A DNA stretch of 64,000 bases from Enterococcus caccae ATCC BAA-1240 (lineage in GTDB: Bacteria > Bacillota > Bacilli > Lactobacillales > Enterococcaceae), in assembly GCF_000407145.1 (NCBI RefSeq), contig NZ_KE136473.1, forward strand, positions 62,001-126,000. The letters are read 5' to 3'. The notes beneath the pieces are model-generated. The model saw nothing but the letters and a program-made list of their open reading frames with translations, had not been told where the DNA came from and did no database searches. Made by a program: the position numbers and the translations under genes. Position 1 is the stretch's first letter. Each line of letters begins with the position of its first letter. Shown here piece by piece: positions 41,654 through 51,474 of the stretch.

Positions 41654-41967
41654 AAGAGGTTGGGATAACGCTTAGCGCTGATAACCCAGTAAATACTGTT
41701 CTATATCAGTTGTGCCACACTGCGTTTCATAGCAGTTTGGCTTATTTCGGAAGCCTTCAACCGTTTAGTGATTTAGTAGGTAGAAAATAATGGAAGTAAG
41801 CTGTCTTTCGGCAACCTTATAGTATGTATAGTCGAATCATTTCGCTCTTCGTGATGTACAACAATGTGATCGAAGTATAATGAAGTAGCTACTTTTTTAC
41901 CATCTTTTATTCGAATTTTAAGGGGCTGAGGTATAACCAGAAGAGTTATGACTCAGCTCCACTTTTA
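41654..41967 (+). repeat. Dispersed intergenic repeat, family 1, copy C (with internal insertion)
   Basis: Starts AAGAGGTTGGGATAACGC, contains GGCTTATTTCGGAAG, and ends CTACTTTTTTACCATCTTTTA followed by the hairpin GGGGCTGAGGTATAAC...GTTATGACTCAGCTCC. Compared with copy B it has about 130 extra bases (roughly 41760-41890) between the two halves. The hairpin at 41922-41960 is a probable terminator. Confidence 0.7.
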
Positions 41968-42062
41968 TATAATTGTAATTTTTTTAGAATAAAAGCAAAA
42001 TGCTACTACTTCTTGTTATTTAAGTTTATAATAGAAGAAAATTCTAGGGGGGAGCATCGTCT

Positions 42063-42290
42063 ATGAAAGCAGAAGAAAAGAAATTTTATGACTTCATAAT
42101 GGATCGAACTAAAGCTGACCATCAAGAAGACATGAAGCATTTACTAGCAGAATTGATGGAAAGACGATCAACGAATAAGCTTGATAAAATGTATCTTATG
42201 AGTGTGGTTCCTAGAGCACTTTCCTATTTAGATCCTGATTCAGTAAATGAAGTAAAAAAAGTTGTATCAGAGTTTTCAGCAAAACTATAA
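42063..42290 (+). CDS. Hypothetical small helical protein
   Basis: Protein of 75 aa, unrecognised. Charged and predicted mostly helical (KAEEKKFYDFIMDR, VNEVKKVVSEFSAKL); no membrane segment. AGGGGGGAG lies nine bases before the ATG and a terminator follows at 42302-42341, so it looks like a real monocistronic gene. Confidence 0.65.
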   Translation: MKAEEKKFYDFIMDRTKADHQEDMKHLLAELMERRSTNKLDKMYLMSVVPRALSYLDPDSVNEVKKVVSEFSAKL

Positions 42291-42301
42291 GCTAGAAAGA
42301 T

Positions 42302-42341
42302 AAAGGCAAGCTGATTCATTTGGATGAGTTTGCCTTTTTTA
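42302..42341 (+). terminator. Terminator
   Basis: AAAGGCAA paired with TTTGCCTTT around a 17-base loop that can pair further, T6 tail. Confidence 0.7.
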
Positions 42342-42542
42342 GGGTGTCAGAAAGTATCCGTGTAATAAGCAAAACAAAGCAAAATAAGTAGTTGAGCCAA
42401 GTAAACAAATACATAGCTGGAAATCTCTACGACAATTCAAGAGACTTGTCGTAGAAATGGACAAAAATCGGAATTTTCATTTGTTATTGATAAAAAAATT
42501 ATGCTAAAGTATATCAGGCATTAAAAAGAGTAGGTGAGCAGG

Positions 42543-45242
42543 ATGAAACATATAAAAAATACATTAAAGTTATTTAAATTAGATTGGCAACGCATTTTTA
42601 AAAACCCGATCGCTACATTTTTGATTATTGCACTGATGATCATTCCATCACTTTATGCATGGTTCAATATCAAAGCTTTGTGGGATCCTTATGCCAATAC
42701 TGGAGAGTTGCCAATTGCGGTATACAGCGATGACCAAGCTGCAAGTTTCCAAGGTAAAGAAGTTGACATTGGTAAAGAAGTCCTGAAAAATCTTCATGAG
42801 AACAAACAATTGGGTTGGAAGTTTGTTGATTCTAAACAAGAATTAGATAAAGGGGTAAGGTCAGGGAAATATTATGCTGGTATTTATTTACCGAAAGATT
42901 TCTCTAAAGACTTATTAAGTTTTACAACAGGTGATATTACTAAACCTAAAATAGAATATTCTATCAATGAGAAGATTAATGCAATCGCACCAAAAATTGC
43001 TGACAAAGGAGCCTCTTCTTTACAAGCCCAAATCACAGACCAATTTACCAAAACAGCTAGCAGTACATTAGTGAAGGTCTTTAACGACATAGGCTATAAT
43101 TTAGACTCTAATTTAGTTAGTATCACCAAAGTCAAAAATATGATTCTATCAACAGATGAGAATATCGATCAAATTGACAAGTATACACAAGAAGTTGTCG
43201 CACTTCATGACAAAATGCCAGAGCTGAAAACAAAACTAGCAAAAGCAAATGAATTTGTCGACTATTTACCGCAAGTCGATGCTCTAGGAGCAAAATTAGT
43301 TGATCTAAACAACAAGATGCCCACAATCAAAGAGCAAGCTAAAGTTATTTTAACGCTACAAGAAAAAATTCCTGAAATTCAAAATGCGGGTAAACAATTA
43401 GCGATGATAGACGAAGATTTTGCTTCAGTTGAACAAACAATGAATGAAGGGATCAATGAAGCAAAACAAGGATTAGTGATTATTCAGCAAGTCCAAACTG
43501 CATTACCAGATATTGAGAAGCTGGGAGATCAAGCAGATCAACTAGCTACGGCAACAAGTGAAGGTGCTGCGAAACTTCAAGAAGCATTACCAAGTATTAC
43601 TAGTAGTATCAAAGTCACTTTAGAGTCCGTTCAAACAATCGGTTCAAATGTCTCTGCTATTGCTGGACAAATCGGGCAATTAGTAACAGACAATGAACTA
43701 ACACCAGAAGAACGCGCAGCTCTAAAACAAATGTTGCAACAATTTAGTGACAGTTTAGGGAAACAGCAAGCAGCGATTGATCAATTAGTTGCCATGTTGA
43801 CAGATATTCAAAATTCATCAGGCAATCAAGATCTTCAACCAATCATTGATAATTTGACTAATTTAAGTGCCTTGGTTGGTGGGTTAAAAGCCCGTGTAGA
43901 TAGTATTGATGCAGACTCGATTTCAGTTGACCAATTAAAAGCTGTTCTTGCGGAAATCGAAAGTATGGCCAATAATATTGCTGGAATTGCTGGAAGTATC
44001 AATGTCGATGCTGTTGCAGGACACGTGAATGATATTCTAACGAAATTAATCAATACGATCACTACTGCACAAGGTCTACTTAATCAAGCAAAACAAATCG
44101 ATTTTGCTGCACTATTAAATTCAACACAAGCGACTGTTGCCAATGCAATCGTCATTTTAGAAAAATACCAAGCAGAGTTACCAGCAATCAAACAAGAAGT
44201 CCATGATGCTAATGTTTTGTTGAATGGTCACATGGATACGATTGTTAGTGGTATCAACAAAGGGGCAGAACTGTATAATAATGAATTACCAGTAGTCGAA
44301 GAAAAACTTGGGCTAGCTGCAAACTTTATTCAAAATGATTATCCAGGAATCAAAGAAAACATCACAGGTACGTTAAAAACAGTGAATAAAAAAATGCCCG
44401 ATTTAGAATCTGCTTTAAACAAAGCAACTGATCTAGTTCAAAATGACTGGCCAAATATCAAGACAGGGCTCCATAAAGCTGCAGAAGCGATTCGCAAAGG
44501 TGAAAAAGATGTTGATCTTGGACAAGTAATCAAGCTTCTTAAACTAGATGCGAACGCTGAGAGTGATTTCTTTACGAAACCAGTTGAAGTATCAGAAAAT
44601 AAAATTTATCCAATTGCGAATAATGGTTCGGCTAGTACGCCGTTTTACACAGCATTGTGTTTATGGGTAGGGGCAGTATTATTTTCAAGCGTTGCAACAA
44701 CTGATTTTTATCTGGATGAAAAAGACCGTGGAAAATATTCTAAACGAGAACAATTTTCTGCAAGAATGTTGACATTCTTAATAATGGGCTTAGCACAAGG
44801 ATTAATTGTTACGTTAGGAAATTACTTTATACTAGGGGTGGATGTTAGACAACCTGTGTATAGTGTCTTGTTTGCCTTATTGATCGCCTTTGCCTTTATG
44901 ATGATGGTTTACGTGTTGGTAGCCTTGTTTGGTAACGTTGGGAAAGGTGCTGCAATCATTATTTTGGTTTTATCCATTTCAGGTGGTGGCGGTAACTATC
45001 CAATTCAAGTTTCTGGTAAATTCTTCCAGTTTATCAACCCATTTTTACCATTTACACATGCGGTAAATCTATTACGGGAGTCTGCTGGTGGTATTTATTG
45101 GCCGAATGCATGGAAAGCAATCATTATTTTGGTCATGATTTCAATTGTATTTTGTGTACTGGGGATATTTTTATATCCTTACATTGAAGAGAAAACGAAG
45201 AAACTTGCAAAAGTTTCTCATGAAAGTCATATTTTCCATTAA
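42543..45242 (+). CDS. YhgE/Pip domain membrane protein
   Basis: Large membrane protein of 899 aa in the YhgE/Pip (phage-infection-protein) family. One N-terminal membrane helix ([20 protein letters not shown]) is followed by the conserved extracellular YhgE domain, then a long helical region of some 450 residues with degenerate repeats ([30 protein letters not shown]). Six C-terminal membrane helices (from about residue 705) resemble ABC-2 permeases. The E. faecalis relative PIP was the phage receptor-like protein of Lactococcus; related proteins take part in type VII secretion and phage entry. I use ATG 42543 with AGGTGAGC upstream. A terminator follows. Confidence 0.88.
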   Translation: MKHIKNTLKLFKLDWQRIFKNPIATFLIIALMIIPSLYAWFNIKALWDPYANTGELPIAVYSDDQAASFQGKEVDIGKEVLKNLHENKQLGWKFVDSKQELDKGVRSGKYYAGIYLPKDFSKDLLSFTTGDITKPKIEYSINEKINAIAPKIADKGASSLQAQITDQFTKTASSTLVKVFNDIGYNLDSNLVSITKVKNMILSTDENIDQIDKYTQEVVALHDKMPELKTKLAKANEFVDYLPQVDALGAKLVDLNNKMPTIKEQAKVILTLQEKIPEIQNAGKQLAMIDEDFASVEQTMNEGINEAKQGLVIIQQVQTALPDIEKLGDQADQLATATSEGAAKLQEALPSITSSIKVTLESVQTIGSNVSAIAGQIGQLVTDNELTPEERAALKQMLQQFSDSLGKQQAAIDQLVAMLTDIQNSSGNQDLQPIIDNLTNLSALVGGLKARVDSIDADSISVDQLKAVLAEIESMANNIAGIAGSINVDAVAGHVNDILTKLINTITTAQGLLNQAKQIDFAALLNSTQATVANAIVILEKYQAELPAIKQEVHDANVLLNGHMDTIVSGINKGAELYNNELPVVEEKLGLAANFIQNDYPGIKENITGTLKTVNKKMPDLESALNKATDLVQNDWPNIKTGLHKAAEAIRKGEKDVDLGQVIKLLKLDANAESDFFTKPVEVSENKIYPIANNGSASTPFYTALCLWVGAVLFSSVATTDFYLDEKDRGKYSKREQFSARMLTFLIMGLAQGLIVTLGNYFILGVDVRQPVYSVLFALLIAFAFMMMVYVLVALFGNVGKGAAIIILVLSISGGGGNYPIQVSGKFFQFINPFLPFTHAVNLLRESAGGIYWPNAWKAIIILVMISIVFCVLGIFLYPYIEEKTKKLAKVSHESHIFH

Positions 45243-45269
45243 AGCAATAAGAATAGTGGACCATTTAAA

Positions 45270-45316
45270 AGAAGATTGGGCTGTGACTCGTAGAGTTATA
45301 GCCCAATCTTCTTTTT
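45270..45316 (+). terminator. Terminator after the YhgE/Pip gene
   Basis: AGAAGATTGGGCTGTGACTC paired with GAGTTATAGCCCAATCTTCT, then TTTT. Confidence 0.9.
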
Positions 45317-45443
45317 GATCCGTTTGCTAATGATTTAGAATCATGCTATCGTTTAGATGGAAAAGCTCTGAATATGGTTCCTTGTTAACAACGAGAAGGG
45401 GGGATTCAAAAAATCGTGTGCTGTGAAAGAAAGTAGGGAGAAA

Positions 45444-45605
45444 ATGTCGGATTGGGATACTTTATTTTATGATGAAAAGAATATAGAAATGATCCCTGAA
45501 CTTGAGGTCTTTAAATTTGTTGAATTTTTAAAAAGAGAATATCCAGGTGAGAAATTTTTCGGAAATCAATCCATTCAGATATACTACCTGGTACATATTG
45601 GCTAA
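45444..45605 (+). CDS. Small hypothetical ORF, possibly a gene remnant
   Basis: Reading frame of 53 codons from ATG 45444 behind TAGGGAG. The composition (FKFVEFLKREYPGEKFFG) looks protein-like and resembles the start of a larger enzyme or immunity-type protein, but it ends early (YYLVHIG). I cannot assign it; it may be a truncated gene. The surrounding 45620-45830 holds nothing else. Confidence 0.35.
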   Translation: MSDWDTLFYDEKNIEMIPELEVFKFVEFLKREYPGEKFFGNQSIQIYYLVHIG

Positions 45606-45835
45606 AAGCGATAAAATAGGAGACTGTAATCAAGACTGATTTGTAAATGTTGGCCGTAGCCATTTGTGTATCAGTTTTTCAAGGTGTCCCTAACATAAAA
45701 ACAAAGAAGTTCCAGTAAACAACTTGGGCCGTACTAAACAATAAAAAGTCACTAATAAAAACAGTATTTCACTATACAAATGGCTAAAATCATTTTATAG
45801 TTCTATGATATGCTAAAAATGAGGTAGGGATTACG

Positions 45836-46999
45836 ATGATAAATTTTTTAATCGGTCATTTTGAAAAAAGACAAACCAAAAATGCAGATACGAGAACAGC
45901 TTTTGGTGTTTTTGCTGGAGTTGTTGGTTTGTTATCTAACTTATTACTTTTTGTAGGGAAATTTTTGATTGGTTTAGTTTCAGGTAGTGTGTCGATCATG
46001 GCAGATGCAATGAATAACTTGTCAGATACGGTCTCTTCTGTTTTGACTTTAGTTGGTTTTTATATTGCGGGGAAACCAGCCGATAAAGAACATCCATATG
46101 GCCACGAGCGCTTTGAATATATTAGTGGGATGTTGGTTTCATTGTTGATCACCTTTGTAGGATTTCAATTTTTTATGACATCGATCCAACGAATCAAAAC
46201 CCCTCAAAGTATTCATGTCACACCGGTGATTTTGGTTATTTTGATTTTATCGATTTTGATCAAAGTTTGGCAAAGTGTTTTTTATAAACGGGTAGCGCAA
46301 AAAATCGATTCAAATACCCTTGTTGCAACAGCTAAAGACAGTTTGAACGATGTTTTTACAACGATTGCAGTTTTGGTGTCAGCAACTGTTGAAGGGGTTA
46401 CCGGCTTAAAAATTGATGGGATCGTTGGTTTAATCATTGCTTGTTATATTATTTTTAGTGGTCTGCAATTGATTCGAGAGTTTGTAAATGAGTTGATGGG
46501 ATTACGTCCTGATCAAGCCGCGATCGATAAAATGAAATTGTATTTATCGTCTGTTTCGGATATTGTGGGTTATCATGACTTGTTGATTCATCAATATGGA
46601 CCAAATAAAACGTTTGCTTCAGTTCATATTGAAATTGATGATCGTTGGGATTTGACGCGAGCACATGAAACCATTGATGAAATCGAATTGGTTTTTAAGC
46701 AAAAATTAGGTGTAGATCTTGTTTGTCATATCGATCCAGTAAATTTATATGATCAAAGACAACAGTTTATTCATCAAGAACTAAAAAAAATTATTAAAGG
46801 GATCGATAATGAATTAAAAGGACATGATATTCGTTTAGTAGAACATGGTAACAAGCCGCGTATTTTATTTGATTTAGTTGTTCCAAATCATTTTAAGGCG
46901 ACTGATCAGGAATTAAAAATACGTATTCAAGAACAAGTTTATAGAAACATTGGAGATTATCCAGTAGAAGTGACTTTTGATCATAATTATTTACTTTAA
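45836..46999 (+). CDS. Cation diffusion facilitator family transporter
   Basis: Membrane exporter of divalent metals (Zn, Mn, Fe or Co), 387 aa. Six membrane helices lie in the first 215 residues. The metal site Asp pairs are visible in SIMADAMNNLSDTVSSVL (helix 2) and AKDSLNDVFTTI (helix 5), and HPYGHERFEYI is the CDF signature between helices 2 and 3. The C-terminal cytoplasmic domain (VHIEIDDRWDLTRAHETIDEIE) follows, with a further extension of about 90 residues that repeats a similar fold. GAGGTAGGG precedes the ATG. Metal specificity is not readable with confidence. Confidence 0.9.
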   Translation: MINFLIGHFEKRQTKNADTRTAFGVFAGVVGLLSNLLLFVGKFLIGLVSGSVSIMADAMNNLSDTVSSVLTLVGFYIAGKPADKEHPYGHERFEYISGMLVSLLITFVGFQFFMTSIQRIKTPQSIHVTPVILVILILSILIKVWQSVFYKRVAQKIDSNTLVATAKDSLNDVFTTIAVLVSATVEGVTGLKIDGIVGLIIACYIIFSGLQLIREFVNELMGLRPDQAAIDKMKLYLSSVSDIVGYHDLLIHQYGPNKTFASVHIEIDDRWDLTRAHETIDEIELVFKQKLGVDLVCHIDPVNLYDQRQQFIHQELKKIIKGIDNELKGHDIRLVEHGNKPRILFDLVVPNHFKATDQELKIRIQEQVYRNIGDYPVEVTFDHNYLL

Positions 47000-47146
47000 T
47001 TCTACGGTAAATAATGAAATATCGAGATAAATATGTTTTATTTTCTCAAAAAAAGTATAAAATCAGTTGTTTTATCTAAAAAAATGAAAAAATATTCTTT
47101 TCTAACGTGGTACCATAAAGGTGGATTGTTAGGAGGAATTAAAAAG

Positions 47147-47488
47147 ATGAATATTGATTTATTGGTTATCTTGTATTTTTTCGTTGTGGTGATCGTTGTT
47201 TTGACGTTGGTGATTGTCAGAGATAAACAATTTTTAAGAAATTTATTAGGCAAAAAAGAGTTACAACAAGAAGAAATCACGAATTTGAAATTGGAGAGAG
47301 TTCGTTTGAAGCATATTATAAAAATGCAGGATGAGACTATTGCTCATATGTTGAACACAAATACGTACCATTACTCCAAACCAATCGACTTTGACTCTTC
47401 AAAAAGAGCGATGATAGAAGAAGCAGCACCTTTAGAGTGGGATTTAGGTGAATATGAAAGTATGAACCAAGATTATTACCAGTTGTAA
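47147..47488 (+). CDS. Hypothetical single-pass membrane protein
   Basis: Protein of 113 aa: N-terminal membrane helix (LLVILYFFVVVIVVLTLVIV) followed by a cytoplasmic short coiled coil (QQEEITNLKLERVRLKHIIK) and an acidic tail. ATG 47147 follows TAGGAGG; the frame is open from 47033 but without a signal. No family recognised. A terminator at 47491-47546 separates it from the MutS-like gene. Confidence 0.65.
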   Translation: MNIDLLVILYFFVVVIVVLTLVIVRDKQFLRNLLGKKELQQEEITNLKLERVRLKHIIKMQDETIAHMLNTNTYHYSKPIDFDSSKRAMIEEAAPLEWDLGEYESMNQDYYQL

Positions 47489-47490
47489 AT

Positions 47491-47546
47491 AAAAAAGAAG
47501 TGAATGAGAGATGCCTTAACAGGATTTGTCTTAATCACTTCTTTTC
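47491..47546 (+). terminator. Terminator
   Basis: AAAAGAAGTGA paired with TCACTTCTTTT, with a partly paired interior, then CTTGTTG. Confidence 0.65.
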
Positions 47547-47601
47547 TTGTTGTATGTGACTCTATAAAAACATATACTGAATTAAAAGAGGGGGGAGTTG
47601 A

Positions 47602-49263
47602 ATGGAAGCTCAATTAATCGTACTTGGATTTGTAGGTTTGATTATCTTGGCAATTGTTGTGATGGATGTTTATAACCGTTTAAAACTAAAAGCAATGGTC
47701 AAAGATAAATGGGGAACATTTCCAAGTGCACGTTTTTTTGATAAGGAAGAAAGTTTGAAAGAAGCGTGGAAGAAGGCTAAAAAGTATAGAAATTACGATA
47801 GTGAGGTCGATGATATCACTTGGTATGATTTGGATGGCTTTACCTTGTTTGAACAAATCAATGCAACATACTCAAGCGTGGGATCTGAAGCTTTGTACCA
47901 GCGTTTACGGAATTTCAATTTTTCAAAAAAGAGTCATGAGCGTTTGGAAACATTGATCAATTATTACGAACAGAATCCCGCTACCAGACAAGAGATACAA
48001 TTTCAATTTGCTTGTTTAGGCAAGCAAGATAAGAACAATGTAGAAAGTTATTTAAGTGAAACACGAAATCAAGAATTGCCTAATACAAAACTATACTTGT
48101 TTTGTGGATTATTACCGCTTATATTGTTGAGTTTCATACTTTTGTTTCCAACATCACTGTCGATTTTATTGCTTTTAGGTTCTATCTTATTCAATGTTAT
48201 CTATTATCAAGTGAAAAAAGAAAAATTGCAGAGGGAGTTAGCTTGCATGGGGTATCTGGTGCAAACCGTTGCCTGTGCTAAAAAAATCGCGAAAATAAAA
48301 ACTCCTTTTCAAGAAGAGTTAACTAAAAATCTCCAACCACTTGCTTCTATGACGAAGTTTGGCGTATCGTTTCGGATGAAGTCCAATAGTGATGCAGAGT
48401 TGATGTTTGAGTATGTTGCGATGATTTTTATGTTACCATTTATTTCGTATAATTTTGTGTTAGAAAAATTGACAAATTATGAGATGCAGGCAAAAGAAAT
48501 GTGGCGTTTACTGGGAGAATTAGAAGTTGCAGCCGCAGTATTGAACTTTCGAACGGTGATGCCTGATACTAGCCAGCCTATTTTTTCTAAGGAAATTCAA
48601 GTGTTAGGTGAAGAAGTGTATCATCCTTTAGTAACAACCCCAGTACCAAATGAGGTGAATTGGACTAAAAACACCCTTGTAACGGGTTCTAATGCTTCTG
48701 GGAAGTCAACCTACGTCAAAAGTGTAGCCATCAGCTGTATCCTTTCTGCGACGATCCACACGGCCTTAGCTACAAAGTTCCAATTACCATTTGGTCATAT
48801 CTTGACCTCGATGGCAGTTGAAGATGATATCTTTGAAGGAGACAGTTATTTTGTGGCAGAAACGAAATCTGTTAAACGTGTGTTGGATCTTGCTGAAACG
48901 AAAGTTCCTTGTCTGTGTTTTATTGATGAAATATTAAAAGGAACCAATACCATTGAACGAATCTCTGCTTCATCTAGTATGATTCATTGGTTAGGGAATT
49001 ACCCATCGCTTGCTTTTGTCGCCACACATGATATCGAGCTGACAGAAATTTTAAAAGAATCATGCGCTAATGTTCATTTTGAAGAACAAGTAACGAAAGA
49101 ACAAGGCGTGACGTTTGATTATCTCTTGAAGCAAGGACCCGCTACGACGAGAAATGCTATTCAGTTGTTACATGTACTGAATTATCCGAAAAGTGTTGTT
49201 GAGCTGGCGAAAAGAGAAGCGAACTACTTTGATGAACATCGTACGTGGCAAACATTAAAATAG
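47602..49263 (+). CDS. Membrane-anchored MutS-like ATPase
   Basis: Protein of 553 aa whose C-terminal third is a MutS-type ABC ATPase: Walker A GSNASGKSTYVKS (about residue 372), Walker B CLCFIDEILKGTN (about 447) and THDIELTEI (about 475). The middle has MutS core-like helices. There are hydrophobic segments at residues 5-25 (LGFVGLIILAIVVMDV) and about 175-215 (LPLILLSFILLFPTSLSILLLLGSILF). No mismatch-recognition domain I is seen. So this is a membrane-bound MutS relative, unlikely to do canonical mismatch repair. GAGGGGGGAG precedes the ATG. Function unknown. Confidence 0.85.
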   Translation: MEAQLIVLGFVGLIILAIVVMDVYNRLKLKAMVKDKWGTFPSARFFDKEESLKEAWKKAKKYRNYDSEVDDITWYDLDGFTLFEQINATYSSVGSEALYQRLRNFNFSKKSHERLETLINYYEQNPATRQEIQFQFACLGKQDKNNVESYLSETRNQELPNTKLYLFCGLLPLILLSFILLFPTSLSILLLLGSILFNVIYYQVKKEKLQRELACMGYLVQTVACAKKIAKIKTPFQEELTKNLQPLASMTKFGVSFRMKSNSDAELMFEYVAMIFMLPFISYNFVLEKLTNYEMQAKEMWRLLGELEVAAAVLNFRTVMPDTSQPIFSKEIQVLGEEVYHPLVTTPVPNEVNWTKNTLVTGSNASGKSTYVKSVAISCILSATIHTALATKFQLPFGHILTSMAVEDDIFEGDSYFVAETKSVKRVLDLAETKVPCLCFIDEILKGTNTIERISASSSMIHWLGNYPSLAFVATHDIELTEILKESCANVHFEEQVTKEQGVTFDYLLKQGPATTRNAIQLLHVLNYPKSVVELAKREANYFDEHRTWQTLK

Positions 49264-49268
49264 AGGTC

Positions 49269-49308
49269 AAGACAAGAACAACCAATAAGGCGGTTCTTGT
49301 CTTTTTTT
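49269..49308 (+). terminator. Terminator after the MutS-like gene
   Basis: AAGACAAGAAC paired with GTTCTTGTCTT, T-rich tail. Confidence 0.85.
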
Positions 49309-49403
49309 CTTAAAAGAGGTGCTTGATAAAATAAAGCCCTGAGAGTTTCTTTAATAAAAAAAGAGGAAGGAATGAATATTCAACTAGTTTAACAGGTAAA
49401 TAA

Positions 49404-49432
49404 TTGACAATCGTAATGTATGAGCGTAGCAT
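49404..49432 (+). promoter_or_regulatory. Promoter of the KimA-type gene
   Basis: TTGACA, 17-base spacer, TAGCAT, about 75 bases before the GTG start. The leader is short and no c-di-AMP riboswitch is visible. Confidence 0.55.
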
Positions 49433-49508
49433 ATGTGATTGTTTATGGAAAAAGCATGTTTTTTCTGAAAACAGAAGAGAAATAATCAGAGAAGGAGAGA
49501 TTGACCAA

Positions 49509-51332
49509 GTGGACTATTTAAAACGATTGTTTATCGGAAAACCTTTAAAATCTACTGATAATGATGAGCATAAATTAAGCCGATTTGCAGCGTTAGCTTT
49601 ATTATCATCAGACGCATTATCTTCGATTGCCTATGGTACAGAACAAATTGTTGTTGTACTTGTTACATTATCCGCTGCTGCCATATGGTATTCATTGCCG
49701 ATTGCTGCTTTTGTTATTATTTTACTTATTTCATTAACGTTATCTTATCGGCAAATTATTCATGCCTACCCTCATGGCGGAGGAGCATATGTTGTCAGTA
49801 GTGAAAATTTAGGGAAGAATGCAGGACTGGTGGCTGGTGGATCGTTGCTAGTGGATTATATGTTGACCGTTGCGGTTTCGGTTTCTGCAGGAGCGGAGGC
49901 AATCATTTCAGCGGTTCCTGCTTTGTATGGTCACCAAGTCGCGATTTCGATTGTGATTGTGTTGTTGATCATGTTGATGAATTTACGCGGCTTAAGAGAG
50001 TCCGCAAGTTTTTTGATGTTTCCTGTGTATAGTTTTATTGCAGTTATCACTTTGTTGATTGCAACAGGCTTATTTAAAATTATTACTGGAGCTGTTCCCT
50101 TACATGCTACAGCAATCCCTGGCACTGTGGTTCCTGGAATCACGATTGCGTTGATTTTACGAGCCTTTTCTTCTGGTTCTTCTTCATTGACTGGGGTTGA
50201 AGCAATCAGTAATGCGGTGCCTTTTTTCAAAAAGCCTAGAGCAAAAAATGCGGCAGGAACATTAACTTTGATGGCTGCGATTTTAGGTTTTTTCTTTGTT
50301 GGAATCACGTTTATCAATTACTGGTATGGAATTGTCCCTCAAAATGAAGTGACAGTGTTAGCACAAATTGGAAAAGCAGTATTCGGACAAAATCTTCTTT
50401 ATTATGTACTGCAGTTTACGACAGCATTAATTTTAGCCGTAGCGGCCAATACAGGATTTTCAGCTTTCCCAGTGTTAGCCTATAATTTGGCGAAGGATAA
50501 ATTTATGCCACATATGTATATGGACCGTGGGGATCGTTTAGGTTATTCAAATGGAATTTTGACTTTGGCAGCTGGATCAGTGGTCTTGTTATTGATTTTC
50601 CAAGGTTCAACGGAGCGATTAATTCCACTTTATTCAATTGGTGTATTTATTCCATTTGCTTTATCTCAGACAGGAATGGTGCTTAAATGGCGGAAAGAAA
50701 CCAAAAAGTGGTTGTCAAAATCGATTGCGAATATTGTTGGGGCATTGATTTCTTATGGTATTATCGTTATTTTATTCATGTATCGCTTAGGTGATATCTG
50801 GCCATTCTTTATTATAATGCCCGTTTTGATTTTTGTTTTTTACAGCATCCATGCTCATTACAAAAATGTAGCGGAGCAATTGCGTGTGGAAGAAACGGCG
50901 GAACAGCAGAAATTTTATGGGAATACTGTGATTGTTTTAGTGGGAAACGCGACACAAGCCAATGTTGGTGCAGTAAATTATGCTCGCTCGATTGGTGACT
51001 ATGTGGTTGCGATGCATGTATCATTAGACGAAAACAAAGAAAAAGAGCAGGAAATTGAAACAGAATTTAAAAAACATTTTCCAGATATACGTTTTTCTGT
51101 GGTTCATTCTTCTTATCGGTCGATCACCAATCCAATTCTTCGATATGTAGATATCGTCAGTAAAAATTCTGCGAAACGAAAGTATACGACGACAGTGTTG
51201 ATTCCTCAATTTGTTCCGAATCGGCGCTGGCAAAATATTTTGCATAATCAAACGAGCTTACGTTTACGTCTAAAATTATCTTGGCGGGAAAATATTGTCG
51301 TTGCGACCTACAGTTATCATTTGAAAAAGTAA
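49509..51332 (+). CDS. kimA: KimA-type potassium importer (APC superfamily)
   Basis: Permease of 607 aa that matches B. subtilis KimA (YdaO) closely as I remember it: YLKRLFIGKPLKS at the N-terminus, ALLSSDALSSIAYGTEQI, YPHGGGAYVVSSENLG, GGSLLVDYMLTVAVSVSAG and SSLTGVEAISNAVPFFK. Twelve membrane segments are followed by a C-terminal cytosolic domain of about 150 residues (NTVIVLVGNATQANVG), which in KimA binds c-di-AMP. High-affinity K+ uptake is the expected role. GTG 49509 follows AAGGAGAG; the frame open from 49404 is promoter and leader. Unlike B. subtilis, no riboswitch precedes it. Confidence 0.87.
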   Translation: MDYLKRLFIGKPLKSTDNDEHKLSRFAALALLSSDALSSIAYGTEQIVVVLVTLSAAAIWYSLPIAAFVIILLISLTLSYRQIIHAYPHGGGAYVVSSENLGKNAGLVAGGSLLVDYMLTVAVSVSAGAEAIISAVPALYGHQVAISIVIVLLIMLMNLRGLRESASFLMFPVYSFIAVITLLIATGLFKIITGAVPLHATAIPGTVVPGITIALILRAFSSGSSSLTGVEAISNAVPFFKKPRAKNAAGTLTLMAAILGFFFVGITFINYWYGIVPQNEVTVLAQIGKAVFGQNLLYYVLQFTTALILAVAANTGFSAFPVLAYNLAKDKFMPHMYMDRGDRLGYSNGILTLAAGSVVLLLIFQGSTERLIPLYSIGVFIPFALSQTGMVLKWRKETKKWLSKSIANIVGALISYGIIVILFMYRLGDIWPFFIIMPVLIFVFYSIHAHYKNVAEQLRVEETAEQQKFYGNTVIVLVGNATQANVGAVNYARSIGDYVVAMHVSLDENKEKEQEIETEFKKHFPDIRFSVVHSSYRSITNPILRYVDIVSKNSAKRKYTTTVLIPQFVPNRRWQNILHNQTSLRLRLKLSWRENIVVATYSYHLKK

Positions 51333-51333
51333 A

Positions 51334-51382
51334 ACTAAAGCTATAAGATTATTCGTTTTTTGGATAACTTGTAGCTTTTTTT
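51334..51382 (+). terminator. Terminator after kimA
   Basis: AAAGCTATAAGATTATTC paired with GGATAACTTGTAGCTTT, T7 tail. Confidence 0.85.
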
Positions 51383-51474
51383 GTTGTGAAGGAGGGTAAT
51401 ATTATTCTTCTATCTTGAAAGAAGGTATAATCGTTTGTAAGTTATTCATAAAAAAGGGTCAGATTGGAGTAGAA

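Noticed and set aside
49264-49508. c-di-AMP (ydaO) riboswitch before the KimA-type gene
   Set aside because: The leader is short and I find none of the conserved ydaO sequence blocks.
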